The notes beneath the pieces were generated by a model. It saw nothing but the letters and a program-made list of their open reading frames with translations. It had not been told where the DNA came from and searched no databases. Shown one piece after another: positions 28,397-39,274 of a stretch of DNA of 64,000 nt (position 1 is its first letter; each line of letters starts with the position of its first letter). This DNA is from Nonomuraea cypriaca (GTDB taxonomy: Bacteria; Actinomycetota; Actinomycetes; Streptosporangiales; Streptosporangiaceae), in the NCBI RefSeq assembly GCF_015645445.1, contig NZ_JADOGI010000010.1:1-64000 (forward strand), in the 5' to 3' direction. The position numbers were made by a program, and so were the translations under genes.

Positions 28397-29200
28397 ATGG
28401 CCGGGTCCGAGCTGACCAACGTGAGGTCGCCGCGGGTGAAGACCGCGAGGCGGCTCACCAAACGGGCCTTCAGGGAGCAGGACCGCAGGTTCCTGGCCGA
28501 GGGGCCGCAGGCGGTGCGCGAGGCCCTCAAGCTGGACGGCGTGACCCTGGAGCTGTTCACCACGGCCGAGGCCGAGCTGCGTCACCCGGAGCTGATCACC
28601 GACGCCACGCTCAAGGGCGTCTCCGTGCACCGGGCCAGCGGCGAGGTCATGTCGGAGCTGTCCCAGACCGTGACCCCGCAGGGGCTGGTGGCGGTCTGCA
28701 CGCTCGTACACGTGCCGCTGGAGCGGGCCCTGACCGGCGCGCCGAGTCTGGTCGCGGTGCTCGCGCACGTACGCGATCCGGGCAACGCCGGCACCGTGAT
28801 GCGGGTCGCCGACGCCGCCGGGGCGGACGCGGTCGTCTTCACCGACGCCTCCGTGGACCCGTACAACGGCAAGTGCGTACGCGCCAGCGCGGGCAGTCTG
28901 TTTCACTTGCCGGTCGTCATCGGTGCACCGGTGAGCGAGGTCGTGCGTCACCTTAGAGAGCAGGGCATGCGCGTGCTGGCGGCCGACGGCGCGGGCAAGC
29001 ACACGCTCGACGATGTCGATCTGTCGGGTCCCACCGCGTGGATCTTCGGGAACGAGGCCTGGGGACTGCCGGAGGAGATACTCGCCGAGGCGGATGATGT
29101 GGTGAGAGTGCCCATCTATGGACAGGCGGAAAGCCTGAACCTGGCCGCCGCCGCGGCGGTGTGCCTTTACTCCTCCGCCAGGGCTCAGCGAGTGTCCTAG
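28397..29200 (+). CDS. TrmH/SpoU-family RNA 2'-O-methyltransferase
   Basis: The 267-residue protein is a SPOUT-class methyltransferase acting on rRNA or tRNA ribose. An N-terminal substrate-binding domain (RRFLAEGPQAVREAL) is followed by the knotted catalytic domain with motif 1 (HVRDPGNAGTVMRVADAAG), motif 2 (WIFGNEAWGLP) and motif 3 (VRVPIYGQAESLNLAAAAAV). It is usually found right after rplT in actinobacteria. ATG 28397 is chosen because the other ATG (28376) lies against the preceding terminator without a ribosome site. The exact modified nucleotide cannot be told from sequence. Confidence 0.88.
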   Translation: MAGSELTNVRSPRVKTARRLTKRAFREQDRRFLAEGPQAVREALKLDGVTLELFTTAEAELRHPELITDATLKGVSVHRASGEVMSELSQTVTPQGLVAVCTLVHVPLERALTGAPSLVAVLAHVRDPGNAGTVMRVADAAGADAVVFTDASVDPYNGKCVRASAGSLFHLPVVIGAPVSEVVRHLREQGMRVLAADGAGKHTLDDVDLSGPTAWIFGNEAWGLPEEILAEADDVVRVPIYGQAESLNLAAAAAVCLYSSARAQRVS

Positions 29201-29250
29201 GCGGTTGGAAACCCGCTATTGTCGGCGTTGTAGGCGGAGGAGGCGAGGTC

Positions 29251-31512
<2,262 letters not shown>

Positions 31513-31513
<1 letters not shown>

Positions 31514-34068
31514 TGAAGGTCCCGCTTTCCTGGCTGCGGGAGTATGTCGATCTCCCGGCGGTCACCGCCCACGAGGTGGCCGACAGGCTCACCGCGGCCG
31601 GGCTCAAGCTCGAGTCGATCAGCTCGTACGGCCATGACGTCAAGAACGTCGTCGTCGGCGAGGTGCTCGAGATCGAGGAGCTGACCGGTTTCAAGAAGCC
31701 GATCAGGCACTGCAAGGTCGAGACCGGCGAGGCGACGCCGCGCGAGATCGTCTGCGGCGCCACCAACTTCGCCGTCGGCGACCGCGTCCCCGTCGTGCTG
31801 CCCGGCGGTGTGCTGCCCGGTGGGTTCGAGGTCGGGGCGCGCAAGACGTACGGGCGGATGTCCGAGGGCATGATCTGCTCCGAGCGCGAGCTCGGTCTCG
31901 GCGACGACCACCACGGCATCATGGTGCTGCCCGCCGGCACCCCGATCGGCACCGACGTGGTCGAGCTGCTCGGGCTGCGCGACGAGGTGATCGAGCTGGA
32001 GATCACACCCGACATCGGCTATGCGCTGTCGATCAGGGGCGTGGCGCGCGAGGCGGCCACGGCGTTCGGGGTGGCCTTCCGCGACCCCGCCGACGTCGAA
32101 CTGCCCGTGGAGACCGAGCCCTCGTGGCCGGCCTCGATCGCAGACCCGACGGCGTGCGACCGGTTCGTGCTGCGCGAGGTGCGTGGCTTCGACCCGGCCG
32201 CCACGAGCCCGCTGTGGATGCGCGTACGCCTCACGCGGGCCGGCATGCGTCCCGTGTCGCTGGCCGTCGACGTCACCAACTACCTGATGCTGGAGCTCGG
32301 GCAGCCGCTGCACGCGTTCGACCGGGCCAAGCTGAGCGGCGCGATCGTCGTACGCAGGGCCGGGGCCGGCGAGCGGCTGGAGACGCTCGACCACGTGGTG
32401 CGTGAGCTCGATCCCGACGACATCCTCATCACCGACCAGTCGGGGCCGATCTCGATGGCCGGCACGATGGGCGGCCTGGAGACCGAGATCTCCGGCGACT
32501 CGACAGACATCGTCATCGAGGCCGCCCACTTCTCCGCGACCGGCATCTCCCGCGAGTCCCGTAGGCACGGGCTGGTGTCGGAGGCGTCCAAGCGGTTCGA
32601 GCGAGGCGTCGACAGGGAGCTGCCGCTGGTCGCCTCGTGGCGGGCCGTGCGGTTGCTGGCCGAGCTGGGCGGCGCCGCCGTGCAGCCCGGGGTCACGCAG
32701 GCCGAGGTCGAGGTGTCGCCCGCGCGCATCGCGATCCCGTCCGGCTATCCGGGCGCGGTGGCCGGGATCACATACTCGAAGGACACCGTGGTCGCGCGGC
32801 TGGAGCAGGTCGGCTGCGTCGTGACCGACGGCGAGGAGCCCGCCGTACGCCGGGGCGGCGTCGACCCGACCGGCGTGGTGACCGGCGGCGCGCTGGCCGC
32901 CAGGCTGGCCGTCACGGGCCCCGACATGATCACGGTGACGCCGCCGTCGTGGCGTCCCGACCTCACCGACCCCAACGACCTGGCCGAAGAGGTCATCCGG
33001 CTGGAGGGCTACGAGAGTCTGCCGTCGGTGCTGCCCTTGGCTCCGGCCGGTGCCGGGCTCACCGAGGGGCAGCGGCTGCGCCGACGGGCCGGCCGGGCGC
33101 TGGCCGAGGGCGGCCACGTCGAGGTGCTCAACTACCCGTTCATCAGCGCCGACGACTTCGACCGGCTGCTGCTGCCCGCCGATGACGCGCGGCGGCGGGC
33201 GATGCGGCTCGCCAACCCGCTGTCGGAGGACGAGCCGCTGATGCGCACGACGCTGCTGCCTGGGCTGCTCAAGGCCCTGGTACGCAACGTCGGGCGCGGC
33301 TTCGCCGACGTGGCGATCTACGAGATGGGGCCGGTCTACCGGCCGCGCGAGGGCGCTCCCGAGGTGGCGCCGGTGCTCGGGGTCGAGCGCCGGCCGACCG
33401 CCGAGGAGCTGGCCTCGATCGAGGCGGCGCTGCCCGACCAGCCGCTGCGGGTCGCGGCGGTGCTGGCCGGGGAGTTCGAGCGGTCCGGCTGGTGGGGTGG
33501 CGGGCGCCAGGCGTCGTGGGCCGACGCGGTGCAGGCCGCCCGGCTGGTGGCCGCCGAGGCTCGGGTCGAGCTGTCCATCAGCGCCGACCAGCACGAGCCG
33601 TGGCACCCCGGCCGGTGCGCGGCGCTCTACGTCGGGGACACGCTGGTGGGGCACGCGGGCGAGCTGCACCCGCGGGTCGTCGAGGCGTACGGGCTGCCGC
33701 CGCGGACCGCGGCGATGGAGCTGGAGCTGTCGCGGCTGGCGTTGTTCATGCCCGGCCCGGTGGACGCCCCGGCGGTGTCCGCCTACCCGGTGGCCACGCA
33801 GGACGTCGCGCTGATCGTGCCCGACTTCACGCCCGTGGCCGACGTGGAGGCGGCCCTGCGCGACGGGGCCGGCGAACTGCTGGAGTCGATCCGGCTGTTC
33901 GATGTCTACGCGGGGGAGCAGGTGGGCGAGGGGAACAAGTCGCTCGCCTACTCGATGCGGTTCCGGGCCGGGGACCGTACGTTGACGGTCGAGGAGACGA
34001 CGGCGGCCAGGGACGCGGCGGTGGCGATGGCGACCGATCGCGTGGGGGCTCAGCTCCGGAGCACCTGA
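31513..34068 (+). CDS. pheT: Phenylalanyl-tRNA synthetase beta subunit
   Basis: PheT carries the editing and tRNA-binding domains of PheRS. The 851-residue protein starts MKVPLSWLREYVDLP, contains the EMAP/OB-fold tRNA-binding domain (VVVGEVLEIEELTGFKKP), the B3/B4 editing region with GTMGGLETEISGDSTDIVIEAA, the B5 domain with DLTDPNDLAEEVIRLEGY, and the C-terminal FDX-ACB anticodon-binding domain (AYPVATQDVALIVPD). Length and order match the bacterial subunit. It is coupled to pheS and is followed by a convergent Uma2 gene. Confidence 0.96.
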
Positions 34069-34111
34069 TCCGCAGGATGGGGGCCGGTGCGGCGGATGCC
34101 GTGCCGGCCCC

Positions 34112-34735
34112 TTATCGGCTTCGGGCGACGTAGAGCTTGTTGAGGTCGACGTCGATGTCGAAGGGGACCGTGAGCTTCAGCCAGTCGTGATGGATGCCGG
34201 TGATCGCGTAGGACTTGGTGGCGGGGTCGATCTCATAGACGAAGACGGCCGGCCTGCCGTTGATCTCCTCGATCCGCCAGTAATGGGGGATCCCCGCCTC
34301 CGCGTAGAGGACCGGCTTACGCTCCCTGTCGCGCACCTCGGAGTCCGGCGAGACCACTTCGACGGCGAGCACGACGTCCTCTGCCTTGAAGCAGCTGATC
34401 TCGCGGCCGATGACCGCCCCGGGACCCAGGACGATGAGGTCGGGCTCCGGCCGCTGCTGGGCCTCGAGCTTGACGCTCATCTCCTGGCGCACTTCATGGC
34501 CTGCAGGCACGAGATCTTCCAGATTGACGCGCAGCCGGAAGATGACCATGTTGTGGAAGTCTCGCTGGGGGCTCACGAAGACCAAGCTTCCATCAATCAA
34601 CTCTGTGTGCGCAGGCAGATCCGGAATGTGATCGAGATCTTCTGCGACGAAGCCCTCTGGTGGTGGGAAGACCCAGTCGGGGAGCGAGGGATGGGGCGTC
34701 ATCTTGATGATCACCGCTTCGGCAGCCACGGTCAT
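34112..34735 (-). CDS. Uma2-family (DUF820) putative endonuclease, copy A
   Basis: The 207-residue protein belongs to the Uma2/DUF820 family, which has a PD-(D/E)xK nuclease fold. The active-site pattern is visible as PEPDLIVL followed by VLAVEVVSPDS and the downstream ERKPVLYAEAGIPHYW. Its role is unknown, though many such genes are scattered in multi-copy fashion in actinobacteria and cyanobacteria. ATG 34735 is chosen because the residues after it match copy B. The first 55 residues are almost identical to copy B while the rest is diverged, a mosaic pattern. TAGATT on the reverse strand 14 bases upstream is the likely minus-10 box. Confidence 0.75.
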   Translation of the reverse strand: MTVAAEAVIIKMTPHPSLPDWVFPPPEGFVAEDLDHIPDLPAHTELIDGSLVFVSPQRDFHNMVIFRLRVNLEDLVPAGHEVRQEMSVKLEAQQRPEPDLIVLGPGAVIGREISCFKAEDVVLAVEVVSPDSEVRDRERKPVLYAEAGIPHYWRIEEINGRPAVFVYEIDPATKSYAITGIHHDWLKLTVPFDIDVDLNKLYVARSR

Positions 34736-34827
34736 GGTCCAACGGTACCAATCTATTGTGCTCACGCCATGTGAACGGCCATACACGCTCGCGTACGACA
34801 TTCAGAGTATGGCCGAGACGGAACAAT

Positions 34828-34899
34828 CAGCTGCTGGTGTTCGGTGGGCGGGATGACGCGGAGGAGGTTGCCGAGACGTTGGGGGAGAGGTTTCCTCAG
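34828..34899 (+). pseudogene. Truncated copy of the 77-residue ORF at 35604
   Basis: Twenty-four codons here read QLLVFGGRDDAEEVAETLGERFP, nearly identical to residues 3-25 of the protein at 35604-35837. The start codon and ribosome site are missing: 13 bases present in the intact copy are absent just before the fragment. The rest of the gene is replaced by the 3' end of Uma2 copy B. The fragment is a scar of the tandem duplication. Confidence 0.75.
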
Positions 34900-35504
34900 A
34901 TGCGGTCGATCTCGGCGAGGTCGATGTCGAGGTCGAACGGGACCGTGAGCTTCAGCCTGTCATGGTGGAGGCCGGTGCGGGCGTAGGAGCCGGTGCCGGG
35001 GTCGAGCTCGTATACGTATATGACCGCTTTGTCCGAATGGTTTTCCACGCGCCAGAAGTGCGGGATGCCGGCCTCGGCATAGAGGACGGGCTTCCGTTTG
35101 CGGTCGCGCGTTTCGGATTCTGGGGAGACCACCTCCACCACCAGCAGGACCTCCTGCGCGCGGTAGAACGTCTGCTTGGCGTGCTGGTCGGCGTCGGCAC
35201 GGATGACGCAGAGGTCCGGCTCGGGGCGCTGATCCCTGCCGAGGATGACGCTCATTTCCCTGCGCACCCGGAGGTCCGCCGGGGCCGCACGGCGCAGCTC
35301 ACTCTCGAGAAGCGATACGACGCGCATGTGGAAGGAGGCTTGGGGGCTCACGAAGACCAAGCTTCCATCAATCAACTCTGTGTGCGCAGGCAGATCCGGA
35401 ATGTGATCGAGGTCTTCTGCGACGAAGCCCTCTGGTGGTGGGAAGACCCAGTCAGGGAGCGAGGGATGAGGCGTCATCTCAAGGATCACCGCTTCGGCAG
35501 TCAC
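34896..35504 (-). CDS. Uma2-family (DUF820) putative endonuclease, copy B
   Basis: The 202-residue protein is a second Uma2/DUF820 member with PEPDLCVI, VLLVVEVVSPESE and RKPVLYAEAGIPHFW as nuclease-fold signatures. Residues 1-53 match copy A almost exactly, while the middle (SLLESELRRAAPADLRVRR) is unlike it. GTG 35504 corresponds to the ATG of copy A. Its 3' end abuts the truncated fragment, and it is divergent from the intact 77-residue ORF. Confidence 0.75.
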   Translation of the reverse strand: MTAEAVILEMTPHPSLPDWVFPPPEGFVAEDLDHIPDLPAHTELIDGSLVFVSPQASFHMRVVSLLESELRRAAPADLRVRREMSVILGRDQRPEPDLCVIRADADQHAKQTFYRAQEVLLVVEVVSPESETRDRKRKPVLYAEAGIPHFWRVENHSDKAVIYVYELDPGTGSYARTGLHHDRLKLTVPFDLDIDLAEIDRI

Positions 35505-35603
35505 GGTCCAACGCTACCAATCTATTGTTCTCACGCTAGGTGAACGGCCATACACGCCCGTGTACGAATCCCCGGGTATGGCGGAGGCGGAACAATAGAG
35601 GTT

Positions 35604-35837
35604 ATGACGCAGCTGCTGGTGTTCGGCGAGAGGGATGACGCGGAGGAGGTCGCGGAGACGTTGGGGGAGTGGTTTCCCTCGCTTGGGGTGCCGCGGGTGG
35701 TGCGGGAGACGCTTGCCGGGGAGGACGACGCGGAGGACGCCCAGTGGCTGGTCGTCGTCGAAGGGCTGGAGAAGAGGGCGCTGGGCAAGGTGGATGAGCT
35801 GGTAGCGCGTCACGACGGGTGGCGGGAGCGGCACTGA
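35604..35837 (+). CDS. Small acidic protein of unknown function
   Basis: The 77-residue protein starts MTQLLVFGERDDAEEVAETLGEWFP and continues with an acidic, W-containing sequence (DAEDAQWLVVVEGLEKRALGKV). I do not recognise the family. AGAGG lies just upstream of ATG. It is divergent from Uma2 copy B and was duplicated with it, which hints at a functional link such as regulation or inhibition of the nuclease (inference). The fold pattern (beta strand, helix, helix, beta strand, helix) suggests a small alpha/beta protein. Confidence 0.6.
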   Translation: MTQLLVFGERDDAEEVAETLGEWFPSLGVPRVVRETLAGEDDAEDAQWLVVVEGLEKRALGKVDELVARHDGWRERH

Positions 35838-35897
35838 GGATTTCGTCCGGCGCGAACATCGTTCCCGTGGGATCCGGGCTCGGACAGAGTGGCTGGT

Positions 35898-36644
35898 ATG
35901 CGTGTAGCCGTGCTGTCCGATGTTCATGGAGTGTTGCCCGCGCTCGAAGCCGTGCTGGCCGAGCCGGACGTGGTCGCCGCTGATCTGATCGTGCTCACCG
36001 GGGACCTGGCGGCTGGGCCGATGCCGGTCGAGACGCTAGACGTGCTGGTCTCGCTGGGGGAGCGGGCGCTGTGGGTCAACGGGAACGCCGACCGGGAGCT
36101 GGTGGAGGTGGCGGCGGGCCAGGGCTCCCCCTATGCGATCTCGCGGTGGGCGGGGGAGCGGTTGCGGGCCGATCAGGTCGAGTTGCTGGCCGCCCTGCCT
36201 CATCGGCAGGTGCTCGATCTGGGGCGGTTGGGGACGGCGTTGTTCGTGCACGCCACGCCGCGCAGTGACGAGGAGATGATCCTCGTGGACAGTTCGCTGG
36301 AGCGGTGGGGTGAGGTGCTGGCCGGGGAGAGCGCCGGCACCGTGGTGCTGGGCAACACCCACATGCCGTTCGTACGGCTCGTCGACGGCGTCCTGGTGGT
36401 GAATCCCGGGTCGATCGGGATGCCCTATGGGCGATACGGGGCGCAGTGGGCGCTGCTCGACGGGGAGAGCGGGGCGGTCACCCTGCGGACGACGCCGCTC
36501 GATGCCGCTCGGGTGGGGGAACGGCTGATCGCCGGGAGCGGGTTCGACGGGATCGAGGAGTGGGTGGGTGAATACGTGACCAGCGTCTACTCCGATGCCG
36601 AGGCGTTGCGGGTGTTCGCCAAGGCCGAGCGGCGGCCCGGTTAG
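35898..36644 (+). CDS. Metallophosphoesterase (YfcE/DUF2437-like)
   Basis: The 248-residue protein is a calcineurin-like phosphoesterase with the metal-binding motifs DVHG (residues about 8-11), GDLAAGP, NGNADRE and GNTHMPF, then VVNPGSIGMP near the end of the core. Members hydrolyse phosphodiesters or phosphomonoesters; the substrate is unknown. ATG 35898 gives the family start MRVAVLSDVHG; the GTG at 35889 would add three residues. No good ribosome site is seen. Confidence 0.82.
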   Translation: MRVAVLSDVHGVLPALEAVLAEPDVVAADLIVLTGDLAAGPMPVETLDVLVSLGERALWVNGNADRELVEVAAGQGSPYAISRWAGERLRADQVELLAALPHRQVLDLGRLGTALFVHATPRSDEEMILVDSSLERWGEVLAGESAGTVVLGNTHMPFVRLVDGVLVVNPGSIGMPYGRYGAQWALLDGESGAVTLRTTPLDAARVGERLIAGSGFDGIEEWVGEYVTSVYSDAEALRVFAKAERRPG

Positions 36645-36670
36645 GCGGACGCTCCCCCACGCGGGTTTCC

Positions 36671-36752
36671 TGCGGTCAGGCGGCGGGTTCCTGGGCCGTG
36701 CGGTCAGGCGGTGGCTTTCGGGTCGTGCGGTCAGGCGGTGGCTTCCTGGGTG
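36671..36752. repeat. Three short tandem repeats at the 3' end of the MFS gene
   Basis: TGCGGTCAGGCGG recurs at 36671, 36699 and 36726 (spacing 28 and 27) with partly conserved flanks. The third copy contains the stop codon of the MFS transporter gene on the reverse strand, so two extra in-frame-like TCA stops follow it. It appears to be local slippage duplication. Confidence 0.6.
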
Positions 36753-38035
36753 GCGGCTGCTTCTCTGCGGGCCTTCTCGGCCAGGGCGTGTTCGTCCGTT
36801 CTGGCGTCGTAGCCGCGGAACTTCGGGAGCGCGGCGCTCAGTGCCAGCACCGCGCCGACGCACAGGAGGCCGCCGGCGCCGAGGGAGAAGCGGGTGCCGC
36901 CGAGGTCGGCCATGAGGCTGGCCCTGGTGTTGCCGAGCATCGGGCCGCTGGCGTACGAGAGGAGCTCGATGCCGGCCAGGCGCCCGCGGAGCTCCGGCGG
37001 GATCGTCTGGTTCCACATGGTCATGCGGAAGATTCCGCTGATCATGTCGGCGGCGCCCGCGAGGGCGATGCAGACGAACACCACCCAGACGTTGGGAGCC
37101 AGCGCGGTCGAGGCGACCGCCACGCCCCAGAGTGCGGCCGCGATGATCACGCCGAGCCCCTGGCGCTGTACGCGGGCCGCCCAGCGGCCTGTGATCGAGG
37201 CGATCAGGGCGCCCACCGCGGCGGCCGAGTAGAGCAGTCCCAGCGCCTGCGGCGCCCGCAGCTCATCGGCCAGGAACGGGAACAACGCCGTCGCCATCGC
37301 GAACACCATCGCGGCGATGTCCACCAGGTACGTGCCCATCAGATCCTTGCGGCCCACCGCGTACCGCACGCCCTCGACCAGCGACTCCAGCGACGCGGGG
37401 GCGGCGTCCTCGGCCGCCGGCAGCGACCTGATCCGCCACAGCAGGACCAGCGACAGGACGAAGGTCACCGTGTCGACGCCGTACGCGAGCGCCGCGCCGA
37501 ACACCGTCACCAGCAGACCGCCCAGCGCCGGGGCCACGATGGCGCCGAAGTTCCAGCGCAGGCTGGACAGCACCGCCGCCGCGCCCTGCTGGTCGTGCTT
37601 GACCACCTGCTGGATCACCGCCTCCAGGCTGGGGCGTTGCAGGGAGGCGATGCCGGTGGAGATGGCGCCCATCACGTACAGGACCCAGACCTGGGGGTTC
37701 GGCAGCATCGCGTTGATCATGAGTGCCGCCGAGGTCACCAGGAGGCCCAGCTCGCTCAGTACGATGATCTTGCGACGGTCGAGGGCGTCGGCGATTGCGC
37801 CGCCCCACAGCCCGCACACCACCATCGGCACGAACTCCGCCAGGCTCACCAGCCCGACCGCCAGGAAGGAGCCCGTCAGCTCCTTCATCTGGTACGGAAT
37901 CGCCACCATCGAGATCAACGTGCCGAACATCGTGATGACGCCGGACCCGAAGAGCAGACGATAGTCGCGCGAATCGCGCAGCGGACTCAGGTCCAGCGAA
38001 ACGTGGCGGAAGAGGCTTTTCACTCGATCGGGCAC
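36731..38035 (-). CDS. MFS transporter (EntS/DUF894-like exporter)
   Basis: The 434-residue protein has about twelve hydrophobic helices, starting with RLLFGSGVITMFGTLISMVAIPYQM, and the MFS loop GLWGGAIADALDRRKII. The pattern matches the MFS_3 (enterobactin-exporter-like) group, proton-driven exporters of small molecules. The start is uncertain: GTG 38035 lies eight bases after a GACAAT/TTGCCC pair (18-base spacer), fitting a leaderless transcript, and GTG 38023 is an alternative without a clear ribosome site. Cargo is unknown and no biosynthetic cluster is adjacent. Confidence 0.82.
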   Translation of the reverse strand: MPDRVKSLFRHVSLDLSPLRDSRDYRLLFGSGVITMFGTLISMVAIPYQMKELTGSFLAVGLVSLAEFVPMVVCGLWGGAIADALDRRKIIVLSELGLLVTSAALMINAMLPNPQVWVLYVMGAISTGIASLQRPSLEAVIQQVVKHDQQGAAAVLSSLRWNFGAIVAPALGGLLVTVFGAALAYGVDTVTFVLSLVLLWRIRSLPAAEDAAPASLESLVEGVRYAVGRKDLMGTYLVDIAAMVFAMATALFPFLADELRAPQALGLLYSAAAVGALIASITGRWAARVQRQGLGVIIAAALWGVAVASTALAPNVWVVFVCIALAGAADMISGIFRMTMWNQTIPPELRGRLAGIELLSYASGPMLGNTRASLMADLGGTRFSLGAGGLLCVGAVLALSAALPKFRGYDARTDEHALAEKARREAAATQEATA

Positions 38036-38043
38036 GAGTTCAG

Positions 38044-38073
38044 ATTGTCTGACATCAGGCCTGGGCAGGGCAA
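38044..38073 (-). promoter_or_regulatory. Candidate leaderless promoter of the MFS gene
   Basis: On the reverse strand TTGCCC and GACAAT are spaced 18 bases apart, and GACAAT ends eight bases before GTG 38035. Transcription would start at or next to the start codon. Confidence 0.35.
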
Positions 38074-38087
38074 ATGCTTTACACGGA

Positions 38088-38119
38088 AGAAGGCCCCGGA
38101 GAGGTGTCCGGGGCCTTCT
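38088..38119. terminator. Terminator after the SnoaL-like gene
   Basis: A 13-bp perfect stem (38088-38100 with 38107-38119) with a six-base loop lies just past the stop of the gene at 38127-38486. On that strand it is followed by TTCC. It separates the SnoaL/membrane operon from the MFS promoter. Confidence 0.75.
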
Positions 38120-38126
38120 GAGGGGG

Positions 38127-38486
38127 TCAGGCGCTGGGTGCGAGGTCCAGGAAGCCGAGTACCTTGCGGATTCTGCCGTCCTCGGCCAGTTCCACCATGT
38201 CGTATCCGGCGGCGACCGGCTCCCCGCCGGCCGGGCCCAGGTTCCAGGTGAACCTGGCGATGTGGTGGTGGGCGTCGTACACGTCGCCGGCCGTGAACAC
38301 GAGACCGGGGAACATGGCCTGCGCGCCCTCGATCGTGGCCGCGATCGCGGCGTGGCCGGTGACATCGGCCAGCGGGTCGGTGTAGGAGCTGTCCTCGGTC
38401 CAGAGGCCGGCCACCGCCTTGGCGCGGGCGTCGGGGTCGGTCTCGTTCCAGGCGGCGAGGTAGCGGTCGAGCAGGTGCTCGGTCAT
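38127..38486 (-). CDS. SnoaL/NTF2-like domain protein
   Basis: The 119-residue protein begins TEHLLDRYLAAWNETDPDARAKAVAGLW and contains YTDPLADVTGHAAIAATIEGAQAMFPGLVF, a pattern of the SnoaL-like/NTF2 cone fold. Such proteins are small-molecule-binding proteins or isomerase-like enzymes. ATG 38486 is chosen because AGGAG lies six bases upstream; the ATG two codons earlier touches that site. It is co-transcribed with the four-helix membrane protein 32 bases upstream. Confidence 0.8.
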   Translation of the reverse strand: MTEHLLDRYLAAWNETDPDARAKAVAGLWTEDSSYTDPLADVTGHAAIAATIEGAQAMFPGLVFTAGDVYDAHHHIARFTWNLGPAGGEPVAAGYDMVELAEDGRIRKVLGFLDLAPSA

Positions 38487-38517
38487 GGTCATCTCCTTCG
38501 GGTCGGTTGGTGCCGGG

Positions 38518-38925
38518 TCAGTTGGTGTGGATCTTGCGCAGGCCGGTGATCTGGAGTTCGGCGAAGACGCCGACCACCAGGGCCTGGGCGATGGTCCAGA
38601 TCGCGCCGATCGTGCTGAAGTCCGTCGCGCCGGTGACGACGGCCGCGATGCAGCCCAGGGTCCAGACGATGTTCAGGGCGATCACGGCCTTGGTTCCGGC
38701 CGGGCTGATCCGGCGGCGGGTGGCCAGGAGGCCGACGGCGATGCCGTACACGAGGAGGAAGACTCCGATGCCGCGCAGCAGGCCGGCGTCCGGGCCGAGC
38801 AGGGTGCTCACGGGCCCGGCGAAGGCCAGGTAGACCAGCCCGTTGACGCCGGTGACGACGGCGTCGGCGGCCAGAGCGAGGCGCAGGAACTTCATCCGGT
38901 CGGCGGTGACGGTCAAGGCGGTCAT
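38518..38925 (-). CDS. Four-helix integral membrane protein
   Basis: The 135-residue protein has four hydrophobic segments (about residues 12-34, 44-66, 78-99 and 105-126) with short loops. I recognise no family with certainty. GAAGGAG lies six bases upstream of ATG 38925. It forms an operon with the SnoaL-like gene, and the upstream region holds two inverted repeats that may be operators. Confidence 0.7.
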   Translation of the reverse strand: MTALTVTADRMKFLRLALAADAVVTGVNGLVYLAFAGPVSTLLGPDAGLLRGIGVFLLVYGIAVGLLATRRRISPAGTKAVIALNIVWTLGCIAAVVTGATDFSTIGAIWTIAQALVVGVFAELQITGLRKIHTN

Positions 38926-39274
38926 ATCGGGCTCCTTCGTTCGTTCCGACAGGTGAAAGATGTCAGGAACGGCATAGGGGCCGCGATTACGCGCCAGGTA
39001 ATGCGCTCCGGCGTTCGGTCCTCGACCTGCGGTGGCGCGGGTGGAAAAGGGGGCTCCGGCCGGTCGGCTCGCCCCGCCATCACAGGAGGGGCAGCGTCTC
39101 CATGAACCCGTCGTGTGTGACGAGCCGTGACGTGAGGGCGCCGTCGCCGGTGACCAAGCGCCATGACGGCGGGTGCGGCGACGGCGGCCATATGACCTGC
39201 CGCGATGAAGGCGGCGATCTTACCGAAACGGTAGCGGCTCCCCGGGGGACGGAGCGCGCGTGCCGCCGGGTGCG
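38926..39274. promoter_or_regulatory. Non-coding region with two inverted repeats
   Basis: No gene is convincing here. CGTTCCGACA (38941-38950) and TGTCAGGAACG (38960-38970) form an imperfect dyad. ATTAC (38985-38989) and GTAAT (38997-39001) form a second. On the reverse strand TTACCT and TATGCC spaced by 19 bases around the second dyad resemble a promoter with MerR-type spacing, though that is speculative. The remainder up to the acyl-CoA ligase stop at 39275 shows no structure I can name. Confidence 0.4.

Larger units (their letters stand above)
34570..35600. repeat. Tandem duplication of a Uma2 5' end and its divergent promoter
   Basis: The stretch about 34571-34860 (5' half of Uma2 copy A, its promoter region with ACCAATCTATTGT, GTGAACGGCCATACACG and the start of a divergent gene) is repeated at about 35346-35670 with high identity. 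The offset is about 770 bases. The repeat explains both the mosaic Uma2 genes and the truncated gene fragment. Confidence 0.75.

Noticed and set aside
39102-39274. Small gene on the plus strand before the acyl-CoA ligase stop
   Set aside because: The frame continues antisense into the ligase and its residues are Arg/Ser-rich without family features or a ribosome site.
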